Source: Alphaproteobacteria bacterium
GTDB lineage: Bacteria > Myxococcota_A > UBA796 > GCA-2862545
NCBI GenBank assembly: GCA_020632885.1
Contig: JACKEQ010000027.1
Span: 1 to 64,000, forward strand
Direction of reading: 5' to 3'
DNA: 64,000 nucleotides
Shown here: piece by piece, positions 29,548-39,200 of the stretch
Layout: each line of letters starts with the position of its first letter
How positions within the stretch are numbered: position 1 is the first letter of the stretch
Made by a program: the position numbers and the translations under genes
Notes under the pieces: model-generated
Seen by the model: only the letters and a program-made list of their open reading frames with translations
Told to the model about the DNA's origin: nothing
The model's database searches: none

Positions 29548-30437
29548 CCGCAGACCTCGCGCTCGCTCGGGCACGCACGTACGGGCTGCTCGCGGAGGTC
29601 CTCCTGGACGGCTGGACCCCGCGGGCGCTCGACGTCGTGCGTGGGCTCCCGTGGGCGAGCGACCTGCCCGACGACCCCGAGCAGCTCGCGGTGCGCCACC
29701 AGCAGGTGTTCGGCACGGCCGTGCCGCCGTACGCGAGCGTGTTCCTGTCTGCGGAGGGCCTGCTGGGCGGCGACGTCACGGACGGGGTGCGCCAGACCTA
29801 CGCGCGCATCGGCTTCCCGGCGGGTCGGTCGGACGTGGAGCCCGACCACGCGGGGGTCCTCTGCGCTGCCATGGCCTTCCTGTGCGGTGCGGAGGCGGAC
29901 GCCCAGCGGGACGGCCAGCCGGTCGACGGGCTGCAGGCCCGGCAGCGCGAGCTCCTCGCGGCCCACCTGGCTCCATGGGCGGATCTGCTGGAGACCGCCG
30001 TGGGCCGTCAGGGGGTCGCGGAGGCCACCGAGCTGGTCGGGCTGCTCGCGGATCTCGTGTACAGCCAGGTCGATCGTCCGCGTGCGCCTTCCGCCCCACC
30101 CGACCTGCTGGACGACGCGCGTGCCGGCCTGAAGGCGGTGAGCGCGTTCCTGCTGGTGCCCGCGAGGTCCGGGGTGTGGTTGTCGCTGCACGACATCCAG
30201 CGCATCGCCGCGAATGCCGGGCTGTCCTGCGGGTTCGGTCGGCGCGTGCAGATGATGGAGAGCCTGTGGTTCTCGGCGGTCGACCATGGCCGGATCCCCG
30301 AGCTGGTGGCGGCCTTCCGCGAGGAGCTGGCGCACTGGGGGGAGACCCCGCGCACAGCGGGCACGGTTGCGTTGCTCGGACGTCTGCACAGTGCAGCCCT
30401 ACAACTCGATGACAGGGGATCATACGAAACCAGTTGA
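29544..30437 (+). CDS. TorD/DmsD-like molybdoenzyme maturation chaperone
   Basis: 297 residues from a GTG overlapping the catalytic-subunit stop (GTGA). All-helical. It has TorD-family features such as a P-Y-A-S-V segment (PPYASVFLSAEG), YARIGF, and PDHAGVLCAAMAFLCGAE. The ~75-residue C-terminal extension beyond a usual TorD (~200 residues) contains another helical segment. It would bind and mature the molybdopterin subunit before cofactor insertion. Confidence 0.75.
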   Translation: MTADLALARARTYGLLAEVLLDGWTPRALDVVRGLPWASDLPDDPEQLAVRHQQVFGTAVPPYASVFLSAEGLLGGDVTDGVRQTYARIGFPAGRSDVEPDHAGVLCAAMAFLCGAEADAQRDGQPVDGLQARQRELLAAHLAPWADLLETAVGRQGVAEATELVGLLADLVYSQVDRPRAPSAPPDLLDDARAGLKAVSAFLLVPARSGVWLSLHDIQRIAANAGLSCGFGRRVQMMESLWFSAVDHGRIPELVAAFREELAHWGETPRTAGTVALLGRLHSAALQLDDRGSYETS

Positions 30438-30462
30438 CGTCCAAGCCCTGCTCAGGTAGTCT
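30434..30462 (+). promoter_or_regulatory. sigma70-type promoter before the protease locus
   Basis: TTGACG (30434-30439) and TAGTCT (30457-30462) are separated by exactly 17 nt. The -35 overlaps the stop codon of the chaperone gene. A GGGAG ribosome site and a GTG follow at 30482. Confidence 0.45.
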
Positions 30463-30481
30463 GACCAGGCGGGAGATCATC

Positions 30482-30624
30482 GTGCCCTTCCTTCCTTCCT
30501 TCTGGTAGCCACCGCTTCCGGGACGGCCCCTGACCCGTCTGCCGTCGCAGGCAGTGCCGACCCGATGGACTGCAGACCGCCGGCGTCGGGGTTCATGCAG
30601 ACCACGAACGCCACCTGGGCGTAA
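30482..30624 (+). pseudogene. Broken signal-peptide leader of the protease gene
   Basis: A GTG with a GGGAG site opens MPFLPSFW and stops at once (TAG). It runs into a TTCC tetranucleotide tract (30488-30502, 3.75 units). One extra TTCC unit would shift into a frame that reads SFLLVATASGTAPDP, a convincing signal peptide, and continues in the protease frame to a TAA at 30622-30624, directly before the GTG of the protease body. So the 5' part carries two lesions, a frameshift in a slippery repeat and a nonsense codon. A sequencing error in the tract is also possible. Confidence 0.45.
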
Positions 30625-31809
30625 GTGGATCAGGCGGACGAGGTGATCGACCCGGACTTCGGGATGACATTCGTCGACCCGGAGCGCCCGACCTCCGCAG
30701 CGGACGTGCCGAGGCTCGGAGCGCCTACCGGCATCCCCTGGAACGCGTCGGGGCGACCGACGCGAAGAGTCGACCGGTGCTGGCGCGTCTGGGAGATGCT
30801 CGACGAGGTGGAGGGGCCTCCGGACGTGTCAGAGGACGTGGCGCTGGACGGAGACGATGGCGAGTATCTGGCCAGCTCGTGGGAAGTGTCCTGCGGCAGC
30901 CCGAACCCGTCCGATCACCGCATCTGGGACGACGAGAGCCGCTCCCAGGTGACCTCCTGGAACACCTACCCCAGCCGCGCGAACGTCCTGATCCTGCTCC
31001 ATGCCCGACGATTCACCTATTGGTGGCCCTATGACTACATCCGCACGGACCTGGTCGCAAGCTGCACTGGTGTCATGCTAGGGCCGGACTTCGTGCTGAC
31101 CAACGCACACTGCCTGTCGCTCGAGAGCGGCAACGACTGGGTGAGCGAGCGGGATCCCGACCTGGTCGTCGTCTGTACTCGTGGAAACCGCGCCGGCTCG
31201 GGCTCCTTGTGCTCCACAGCCAACGATCTCGCCGTAAACCCCGCCTACCTGGCCACTTCCACGAACGGGGATGTCGACCAGGACTGGGGCGTCGTCCACC
31301 TCTCCACTCCGATTATCGCCGCAAGCGAAGCCATGTTCATGTCGACGTCCACGCCGACCACCTGGGACGACTTCAACCACCGGATATGGTCGCATGACGC
31401 CTACGAGCTCGGCTTCGAGACCACTATCGACTGGGGGCCGCCCGTCACCTATGACACCCACCCCAGTTGCCAGGCCAATCAGGTCAGCGCGGCTACCTCC
31501 AGCATCCCCGACCCTGACCCCGATCCGATAGGGTATGGCTTCGAGGACCTGTCGCTGATCGGGATGGCGCTGCACTCTCAGGTGCTGCCCGGGACATCGG
31601 CCTCCATCAGTTCCACGCTTGTACGGACCGTGTTCGATGGCGCGGTTGGGGCCTCGGGGAGTCCCTACTTCTTCTGTCCGACCGGGAACTGCAACACCGG
31701 CATGGAGATCTTCGGTCTCCACGCCGCATACAATCCCTATGTCACGCACCGGCACCGTGGTCCCAGAGTCAATCGCTTTCGAACGTGGGTGGAAGCCAAT
31801 GCGCCGTGA
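30625..31809 (+). CDS. Trypsin-like (S1) serine protease, probably without its native N-terminus
   Basis: 394 residues from a GTG immediately after a TAA. The catalytic triad is present: His in TNAHC, Asp in DQDWGVVHL and Ser in GASGSPYF. Several Cys suggest disulfides and an extracellular site, yet no signal peptide can be read in frame; see the leader fragment upstream. Codon third positions are visibly less GC-biased than in neighbouring genes, suggesting recent acquisition or relaxed selection. Overlaps the next lipoprotein gene by 11 nt. Confidence 0.65.
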   Translation: MDQADEVIDPDFGMTFVDPERPTSAADVPRLGAPTGIPWNASGRPTRRVDRCWRVWEMLDEVEGPPDVSEDVALDGDDGEYLASSWEVSCGSPNPSDHRIWDDESRSQVTSWNTYPSRANVLILLHARRFTYWWPYDYIRTDLVASCTGVMLGPDFVLTNAHCLSLESGNDWVSERDPDLVVVCTRGNRAGSGSLCSTANDLAVNPAYLATSTNGDVDQDWGVVHLSTPIIAASEAMFMSTSTPTTWDDFNHRIWSHDAYELGFETTIDWGPPVTYDTHPSCQANQVSAATSSIPDPDPDPIGYGFEDLSLIGMALHSQVLPGTSASISSTLVRTVFDGAVGASGSPYFFCPTGNCNTGMEIFGLHAAYNPYVTHRHRGPRVNRFRTWVEANAP

Positions 31810-32425
31810 GATCCCGACCCTACTCCTCCTCGTTGCGCTTGGTGGGGGTTGCCGCTCACAGACCACCGAGCATTCCATCGAGTGCCCGGTGGGAACCCAG
31901 GAGCCCATCGATGCGCCCGTCGAGCTGAGCGCGGAGGCGCTCGCCGGCGTCTGGGCGCTCGACCCGGCGGAAGGCGTCGACTTCGACCCCATGCCGGATC
32001 TCACGGTCGGCGACTCGCAGTGGCTCTCCGGGTGGTGGCAATACGTGCCGCCCCCTCCGAGCCCTGCGGCCCACCCGTTCTGCCAGAACGACGAGCCGGG
32101 CCGGCCACGGCGCACCGCCGCCACGAGCGGCAGCTGGGGGGAGCTCACGGTGGACGCGGTGTACACGGTCTGGGTCGAGGAGGAGGACCTCGTGGGGTGG
32201 TCTGTGCGGCTGGAGGTGCCCGACGGCGATCTCGGTGCGTTCGGGGACGCCGTGATCGCCACCCTCGCAGACCGCCTGGGTGACGATCCGCAGCTGCGGA
32301 AGGCGGAGGTCAGCATGGGTGGGGTCGTCGGGGAGACCGAGGGCGCCTACTCCGCCACCATCTGGGCATCGGGCTCCCAGGCGTACCACGCCACGAGCTT
32401 CTCCGGCACGATGCACCGTCGCTGA
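31799..32425 (+). CDS. Predicted lipoprotein
   Basis: 208 residues. The N-terminus (MRREIPTLLLLVALGGGC) is a textbook lipoprotein signal. The remainder is acidic, with a Trp/Pro segment (SGWWQYVPPPPSP) and no recognised domain. It overlaps the protease gene and is presumably co-transcribed; it could anchor or inhibit the protease (inference). Confidence 0.6.
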   Translation: MRREIPTLLLLVALGGGCRSQTTEHSIECPVGTQEPIDAPVELSAEALAGVWALDPAEGVDFDPMPDLTVGDSQWLSGWWQYVPPPPSPAAHPFCQNDEPGRPRRTAATSGSWGELTVDAVYTVWVEEEDLVGWSVRLEVPDGDLGAFGDAVIATLADRLGDDPQLRKAEVSMGGVVGETEGAYSATIWASGSQAYHATSFSGTMHRR

Positions 32426-32432
32426 CGGTGCT

Positions 32433-32996
32433 TCACCGGAGGGTGAGCCGGTACAGCAGGATGGCGCTCTCGGCGTCGGGTTCCGCCAGCACCTCCTCGA
32501 AGCCCAACGACCGGTAGAGACGCTCGCTCCCCCGGTAGCTGCGCGGCTCGTCCCAGGGACGCGTGGGGAACGCCTCCACCACGGGCGCCCCAGCGGACCG
32601 CGCGATCTCCACGAAGGCCCGCACGGCCTCCGAGGCCAGCCCGCTGCCCCGCGCCTCCGGGAGCAGCGCCAGACACCCGATCACCCAGGCGTCCTCCCGC
32701 CCCCGCCGGGAAGCCAGGCGCGTCGCCATGGCCGGCAGCTCCGCGCGGGGGCCCCCGCCCAGCCAGCCCACGTTCGCCCCGTCCCGCACGAGCAGGAAGC
32801 CCGGACGGCGCCCGGCGCGCACGCTGGCCTCCGTGAGCGCCAGGTTCGGTCGCGTCGGATCGGCGCACCGGGCCGACCAGTCCGGCCCGAAGTCGGTCCA
32901 CACAGCACAGAAGCACCCGCCGAAGCCCGGCGAGCCCAGCACGCGGCCGAAGGCCGGGAGCCCGTCCACGTCGAGCGGGACGAGCTCCAGCGTCAG
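32433..32996 (-). CDS. GNAT-family N-acetyltransferase
   Basis: 187 residues. Acetyl-CoA-binding region around VIGCLALLPEARGSGLASEAVRAFVEIA, followed by GSERLYRSLGFEEVL. The likely start is a CTG that overlaps the upstream kinase stop (CTGA), because the conserved N-terminal strand (LELVPLDVDGLPAFG) begins there and no ATG or GTG precedes it in frame within the intergenic space; a GTG at the DVDG segment would cut this strand. The substrate is unknown; the family acetylates amines of proteins or small molecules. Confidence 0.65.
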   Translation of the reverse strand: MTLELVPLDVDGLPAFGRVLGSPGFGGCFCAVWTDFGPDWSARCADPTRPNLALTEASVRAGRRPGFLLVRDGANVGWLGGGPRAELPAMATRLASRRGREDAWVIGCLALLPEARGSGLASEAVRAFVEIARSAGAPVVEAFPTRPWDEPRSYRGSERLYRSLGFEEVLAEPDAESAILLYRLTLR

Positions 32997-35602
32997 GACC
33001 GCACCAGCCGGATGCCCACGTCGTCGTAGCGGCCGTCCGGCGCGCTCCAGCGACGCTCGGTGAGCCGGGTGGCCCCGACGTCCCGCCAGCTCCCCCCGCG
33101 GATGACCCGCGGATCGTTCCGACTGCCCGAGCCGCCCGCCTCGACCCAGCGACCCAGGATGGGACGCCCGGCCACCGACCACGGATCGACGCACCAGCAA
33201 CGCACCCCACCCGCCATGCCGCGGATTCCGTACGGGCTCTCGTCGGCCAGCGCCTCGTGGACCTTCGCGGGTCCCGGCCTGGCCTGACCGTCCGCCGTGC
33301 GCGCCCAGCCCGACTCGTAGCGCTCGCCCCACGGGTACGTGCGCCCGTCCACGCCGCGCGCGGCCTTCTCCCACTCGTGCTCGTTGGGGAGGCGCCAGGC
33401 CTCGCCCGTGCGCTTGGCGACCCAGGCGGCGTACGCCCGGGCGGTCGCGAAGTCCACGCCGGTGATCGGCAGGTCGGGGTCCGCATCGCGGAGGTCCTGA
33501 GGCACCGAGCCCTTCCGGGTGGCCAGCCGCTCCTCGAGGAACTGGAGGAACTCCCCGATGCGCACGGGGTGCTGGCGCATCACGAAGGTGTCGCACCAGA
33601 GCCGCTCGGGAGGCAGGGCCCCCGGGTGCTCGGCGCCGCTCACGAACCAGCCGGCGGAGACCACGCGGTCCTCGAAGCCCAGCGCGCTCGCGTCAGGCAG
33701 ACGCACGACGGCGGGCTCGCGCTCGCCGGGAGCCAGACCGTCCCAGTGCTCCCCGCGCCCGACCTGGACGGGGTAGTCCACCTGCGCCCGGCCAGGTGCC
33801 GAGAGCCGCAGGAGGTAGCTGCCCATCGGGAGCTCGGTGGCGAGCAGCGGTGCCCGCCCCAACACCGTGATGGGTGTCGCCACCAGCCGACGGTCCTGGT
33901 GCTCGTAGCGGTGCAGGAAGACCTCCGCGCCCTGCGGGTCCACCTGCAGTGTGAGGCGCCCGGTGCCCTTGAGGTAGGCGAGGGCCTGGTCGCGCGTGGG
34001 GTGATCGTCCGGGAGCAGCTTGGCGTGCCGGCGCAGGACGTCCACCATGGCCTGGGCACGCTCGGTCTGGCCGTCGTGCTCGGCCAGCGCGTGGTCGTCC
34101 ATCCGACGGTCGAGCAGCTCGGCGCGGATGCCGTCGCTCGGCGCCAGGTGCAGCGCCCCCTCCAGCGCGGTGTGCGCGCGGTCGGCCAGCTCGTCGGCCG
34201 AGCGCAGCAGCGCCGCGGCCTCGTCCTGCTGGGCCCAGGCGGCGTGCCGGCGATCGGACGTGTCGTAGGCGGCGAGACGGGACAGGCTGGCCGCGGCACG
34301 CTTCTGGAGGACCTCGGCCTTCCCGCGCGCGTCGCGCTCCTGCTCGCGGAGGGACCGGGCCTCGGCCCGCATGGACGCCGCCCGCACGAGGTCGTCCGCC
34401 CGGGCGAGCCAGGCCTCGAGCTCCTCGGCGAGCTCGCCGATGTGCTCGTGACGGTCGGTGGGATCGCGGGAGACCGCACGCCGGCAGGCGGCGTCGAGCT
34501 CGGACGGGATCACGACCTTGCGGCCCTTCTCCTTCATCCGCACCGACGGCGCCGGCAGGGACGCCCCCGCCGCCAGGGCATCGCGAACCTCCCGGCTCGT
34601 TCCCTCGAACGGCAGCGTGCCCGTGAGCGCCTGGAACAGCACGGCACCCAGACCCCAGACGTCCGTCCGGCTGTCGACCGTGCCGCCCGCGGCCTGCTCG
34701 GGAGCCAGCCAGGGCGCGGTGCCCGCGGTGGGCGGCAGGGGCACCTCGTCGCCCTCCATGCGCGCGAAGCCCCAGTCGACCACACCGACGTCTCCCGCCG
34801 GCTCGGCCACCAGGTTCTTCGGCTTGAGGTCGCCGTGCACGACCCCGAGCCCGTGAGCATGCTCGAGGACCCGGGCCACGCGGGCCAGCACGCCGACGAG
34901 CGACTGCAGCGACCACCCGTCCGCCGACGTGGACCAGGCGGACCCGGAGGCCGCGTGGAGCGACGCGATGGCCTGGTCGAGGGGCTGCCCGAGGGCGAGC
35001 CGCATCGCGAACCACGTGCGCCCGTCGCGATCGGTGCCCAGATCGCACACGTCCGGCACCGCGGGGTGCGAGAGGCGCGCCGAGACGCGGGTCTCGAGGA
35101 GCATGCGGCCGACGATCAGGGGATCACGGGCGTGCTCGGCACGCACGCGCTTGATCGCCAGACGGCGTCCCAGGCGACGGTCCCGGACCTCCTCGACCTC
35201 GCTGGTGCCGCCGCGACCCAGCGTACCCACGACCTCGTAACGGAAGGTGGGATCCGCCCGGGGCGGGAGGTCCAGCGGCAGCACCGACTGGAGCTGCGGG
35301 GCGGGCGGCGGCGGCGGGGTGGGCGCCGCATCGAGCGGCGTGGGCGTGGCGGCGCGGGGCGCTGCCTCCGGTGGCGTCGCTGCCCGTGGTGGGATCGCGG
35401 CCTTCGGGGTCGCCGATCGCGGGGTGGACGTGCGCGTGGGGGGCGGTGCCACGGACTCGTCTCCGAGGCTGTCTCCCGCCGACGACGCCGCACGCTCGTC
35501 GAACCACGAGTCGAAGTCGGAGTCGTACTCGCTCGAACCGGTAGCCACGGGGGGATGCACCTCGTCCCGGGGGGCTGCCCCTGGCGGATGTGCTGGCTCC
35601 AT
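32993..35602 (-). CDS. Ser/Thr protein kinase fused to a formylglycine-generating-enzyme-like domain
   Basis: 869 residues with an AGGAGG site before the ATG. The first ~115 residues are a Pro/Ala/Thr-rich linker (RSATP, RAATP repeats). The kinase domain spans ~120-400: glycine loop LGRGGTSEV, Lys151 in LAIKRV, HGDLKPKN in place of HRD, and DWG in place of DFG. A helical coiled region follows (~420-560), then a PEGA-like segment. The C-terminal ~230 residues are an FGE-sulfatase domain (FVMRQHPVRIGEFLQF, LPITGVDFATARAYAAWVAKRTGEAWRLPNEHEWEKAARG, YPWGE, RVIRGGSW). Such fusions usually lack the FGE copper Cys pair and act as binding modules. No membrane helix is visible. Confidence 0.85.
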   Translation of the reverse strand: MEPAHPPGAAPRDEVHPPVATGSSEYDSDFDSWFDERAASSAGDSLGDESVAPPPTRTSTPRSATPKAAIPPRAATPPEAAPRAATPTPLDAAPTPPPPPAPQLQSVLPLDLPPRADPTFRYEVVGTLGRGGTSEVEEVRDRRLGRRLAIKRVRAEHARDPLIVGRMLLETRVSARLSHPAVPDVCDLGTDRDGRTWFAMRLALGQPLDQAIASLHAASGSAWSTSADGWSLQSLVGVLARVARVLEHAHGLGVVHGDLKPKNLVAEPAGDVGVVDWGFARMEGDEVPLPPTAGTAPWLAPEQAAGGTVDSRTDVWGLGAVLFQALTGTLPFEGTSREVRDALAAGASLPAPSVRMKEKGRKVVIPSELDAACRRAVSRDPTDRHEHIGELAEELEAWLARADDLVRAASMRAEARSLREQERDARGKAEVLQKRAAASLSRLAAYDTSDRRHAAWAQQDEAAALLRSADELADRAHTALEGALHLAPSDGIRAELLDRRMDDHALAEHDGQTERAQAMVDVLRRHAKLLPDDHPTRDQALAYLKGTGRLTLQVDPQGAEVFLHRYEHQDRRLVATPITVLGRAPLLATELPMGSYLLRLSAPGRAQVDYPVQVGRGEHWDGLAPGEREPAVVRLPDASALGFEDRVVSAGWFVSGAEHPGALPPERLWCDTFVMRQHPVRIGEFLQFLEERLATRKGSVPQDLRDADPDLPITGVDFATARAYAAWVAKRTGEAWRLPNEHEWEKAARGVDGRTYPWGERYESGWARTADGQARPGPAKVHEALADESPYGIRGMAGGVRCWCVDPWSVAGRPILGRWVEAGGSGSRNDPRVIRGGSWRDVGATRLTERRWSAPDGRYDDVGIRLVRS

Positions 35603-35749
35603 CGTTCCTCCTGAGAGTCTCTCGGTTCTACCACGACGTTCGGCGCGAGATCCCGCACACGTGAACACGACTTCGTAGGGGTCGGCATTCGAGCCCCACT
35701 TGTGGGCGCCCGGCTGACGCGGGGGGCGCGCCGCTGATAGCATCGCGGA

Positions 35750-36268
35750 ATGAGCGAACGGTCCCTCCCGGTCGACGCCGAGCATCCGCATCTCGCCCTG
35801 GTCTACGATCAGCTCCGGGCGCTCGCGGCGCGCTACGTCGATCGCTCGCCGGGATCCACCCTCCAGCCCACGGCGCTCGTCCACGAGGCCTGGATGAAGC
35901 TCGGCCCCGAGGGTTCCTTCTCGGGTCGTGAGCACTTCGCGGCCGTCGCGTCGAAGGCCATGCGCCAGATCCTGATCGACCGGGCGCGGGCGCGCAGCCG
36001 GGCGAAGCGCGGCGGCAACCCCATCCGCACCACCCTCGCCGGGCTGGCGAGCGACGCTCCGGACCTCGACGTCGTCGACCTCTCCCGGGCCCTCGACGAG
36101 CTGGAGGCCCTCGATCCGCGCGGGGCGCGCGTGGTCGAGCTCCGGTGGTTCGGCGGCATGTCCAGCGCGGAGGCGGCGGCCCACCTCGGCGTCTCCACCC
36201 GCACCGTGGAGGCGTCCTGGCGGCTCTCCAGGGCGTGGTTGCTGGCGCGGCTCACCCCGGCGCCTTGA
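35750..36268 (+). CDS. ECF-type sigma factor
   Basis: 172 residues. Region 2 (ALVHEAWMKL, HFAAVASKAMRQILIDRARARSRAKRGG) and region 4 with its helix-turn-helix (RVVELRWFGGMSSAEAAAHLGVSTRTVEASWRLSRAWL) match the sigma70_ECF group common in planctomycetes and myxobacteria, which is typically paired with a Ser/Thr kinase instead of an anti-sigma factor. The following kinase gene starts at a TTG overlapping this stop (TTGA), so kinase and sigma are co-translated and the kinase probably controls the sigma factor by phosphorylation. Confidence 0.85.
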   Translation: MSERSLPVDAEHPHLALVYDQLRALAARYVDRSPGSTLQPTALVHEAWMKLGPEGSFSGREHFAAVASKAMRQILIDRARARSRAKRGGNPIRTTLAGLASDAPDLDVVDLSRALDELEALDPRGARVVELRWFGGMSSAEAAAHLGVSTRTVEASWRLSRAWLLARLTPAP

Positions 36269-39200
36269 CCGTCACCCCGCACCAGCGCCTGGCGGCCCTG
36301 TTCGAGGCCGTCTGCGACCTGTCCGGTGACGAGCTCGAGCGTGCGCTCTCGGAGCTCGGCGAGGCCGAGCGGCGCGATGTCCTCCGGCTGCTGGAGGCCG
36401 ACCGGGTCGCGAGCGCTGTGTTCGGCGGCGACCGGGCTGCCGGCGCCACGCTCCTGGCGTCCGACATCGCCCATCAGGCCGACCCATCGCGGCTCGGCCC
36501 CTACCGGATCGTCGGGCGGCTCGGCAACGGTGCGATGGGGGTCGTGTACGACGCCGAGCAGGATCACCCCCGCCGTCGCGTCGCGCTGAAGGTCCTCCAC
36601 CCCTGGATGCGGACCGAGGTCGCCCTGGATCTGTTCCGGTTCGAGGCCCAGGCCCTCGGGCAGGTCCAGCACCCCGGGATCCCGGCCGTCTACCAGGCCG
36701 GCGAGAGCGACGGGGTCGCGTACCTGGCCATGGAGCGGGTCGTGGGCGTGCCGCTCCTCGAGTGGGCGGGTCGCGGCCGGACCTCGTCCACCGAGCGCAT
36801 CGCCATGCTCGTGCGCATCGCCCAGGCCGTCCAGGCCGCCCACGACACCGGCCTGATCCACCGCGACCTCAAGCCCTCGAACATCCTCGTGACGGCGGAC
36901 GGGGCCCCCAAGCTCCTCGACTTCGGCGTGGCGGCGAACGCGGCCTCGAGGCCCGGGAGCATCGCCGGCACGCCCGCGTACATGAGCCCCGAGCAGGCTG
37001 CGGGTCTTCCGGTGGACGCGCGGTCGGACCTCCACGCGCTCGCCACCCTGGCCTACGAGCTCCTCACCGGCCGCCTGCCCGTCGACCCCGGCACCCTCGG
37101 CGACATGGCCGAGGCCAAGCGCGTGCTGCCGCCCCCCGCCCACACCCTGCTGCCCGGCCTCGATCCGGACGTGTCCGCCGTGCTGGATCGGGCGCTGGCC
37201 CCCGACCCCGACGACCGTCACCCGAGCGTGGCGGCCTTCGCGGCGGACCTCGAGCGGGTCGCGCGGAGCGAGCCCCTGCCGTGGCGGCCACGCACGCCGG
37301 TCTATCTGGCCGGGCGGTTCCTCCGGCGCCGGCGTCGCGCGGTCGCCGTCGCCTCCGGGATCCTCGGTGGGGCCGTGGTGTTCGCCCTGGTGACCGCCGG
37401 GGCCGCCCGGGCCATGGAGACGCGGAGGCAGGACGACGCCCGCACGCGCCTCGCGGTCGCCGAGCGTCACATCGGGCGCGCCCTCGACGCGGGAGATCCC
37501 CACACGGCGGATCGTCTCTTCCGGGCCTTCGTCGACGACCCCCTCCACCAGAGCACCAGCGCGCGCGTGGAGGCCTGGCTCCACCAGGCCGATCGCCTCG
37601 AGGCGGGCGGGCGGCCCGGCGTGCGCGACGCGCTGGCCGAGGCCTACATGGGCGTCGAGCGGGCCGAGGACCTCCCCGCCGTGCAGGTCGCCCTCGCCCA
37701 TCACTTCCATCACACCTCGGCGTGGGCGTCCCTCTGGCAGCTCACCACCACCCTCACCCCGGAGGCCCGCACGGCCCTGCGCGAGGAGGTGCTCGCCACG
37801 ACGGTCGCGCTGCGGCGGTTCGAGGAGCTCCCCGACGACGCTCCGGACCGCGACTTCCTGGTCCAGCTCGGGAACGCGCGACGGCTCCAGGTCGACGGGG
37901 TGGACGCACGCTGGGTGGACGTGGACGGGGACGGAGACGTCGAGATCTTCACGGAGTCCGGCGGCGAGGTCGTGCTGCTCGATGGGTTGGGCGACGTACG
38001 CGTCCGCTTCCGGTCCCCCGAGCCCACCGCCGGTATCGCGACCTCCAGCATCGCCGCGGTGGACGGCGAGCTCTGGGTGGCCGCCGGCGAGGGGAAGGCG
38101 CCGGGCCACCTGTACCGCGGGCGCGTGGTGGACGGCGTGTGGCGCGGGGAGGTCGTCGCCGAGCTCCCGGCCGGGCGGGTGATGCGCCTGGAGGCCATCC
38201 GCGACGACGGCCCCCTGCGCTTCGTGGTCGGGATGGCCTACCCGGTCCGGGGCCTCTGGGTCGCATACCCGGACGGGAGGGTCGAGGTGGCCCACGCGAG
38301 CACGCAGGCCCTCACGAGCGACGTGATGTCGATGACCCAGGAGGACCTCGACGGGGACGGGCGTCCCGAGCTGCTGGTGGGGGTCGGCGCCTGGGCGGCC
38401 CACGACCTCCGGGTGTTCCGCTGGGAGGGCGAGCGGCTCGAGCTGATGGGCCGCAAGCGCACCGGCACACCCGGCGCCATCCTCGTGCATCCAGGAGAGA
38501 CACCGAAGATCGTGGTGGGCGTCTCGAACCTGCAGGCCAACGAGCGTCTCTTCCCGCCCGACATGCCCTTCGGCCCGCCAGCCGGCCTGCACGTGTTCGA
38601 CTGGGCCGGCGGCTCCCTGCGGCCCGACGGCCACATGCTGCCCCCGCTGTACGACCATCCCGACACCGGGCCCGAGAAGGCCCTCGAGAACGGCCTGCTC
38701 GGTGACTTCGACGGCGACGGGAAGCCCGACGTCGCGGTCACCCTCCGCCTGTTCCACGCGATGGCGCTCGAGAGCCTGTGGGTCGTGCTCGACGTGGCCG
38801 GCGAGCGCCGGACGTGGCTGCTGGCCGGCCTCCGGGGCATGGACGCGAGGGACCTGGACGGCGACGGCGACGACGAGCTGATGGTGTCGGACGGCGACAA
38901 GTCCCAGTGGATCCTCGGTCTGCGCGGGTCCGACCAGCGCCTCCCGCCCCACCAGCCCGTGGGGATCACGAACCCCCTCCCCCCTCCACCCGCCGAGGCC
39001 GATGCGGTGGTCGCCCGCGGTTGGTCCCGCGCCCGGGACCTCGCGGGGCTCGGGCTCGTCCAGGAGGCGGCGGGCGCGCTCACCATCCTCGCCGGTCTCG
39101 CGGAGGACCCCCGCATGGCCGGCGCCTGCCACCTGCAGGCCGCGCGTCTCTGGGAGGCGATCGACCACATGGAGCCCGCAGCCACGAGCTACGCGGTCGC

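Noticed and set aside
26338..29574. Long minus-strand open frame opposite the molybdopterin subunit
   Set aside because: Shadow of a conserved enzyme gene; the translation is repetitive and unrecognisable.
30622..30624. In-frame stop before the protease considered as a recoded codon
   Set aside because: It is TAA, not TGA, with no Cys partner motif or hairpin, so selenocysteine does not apply.
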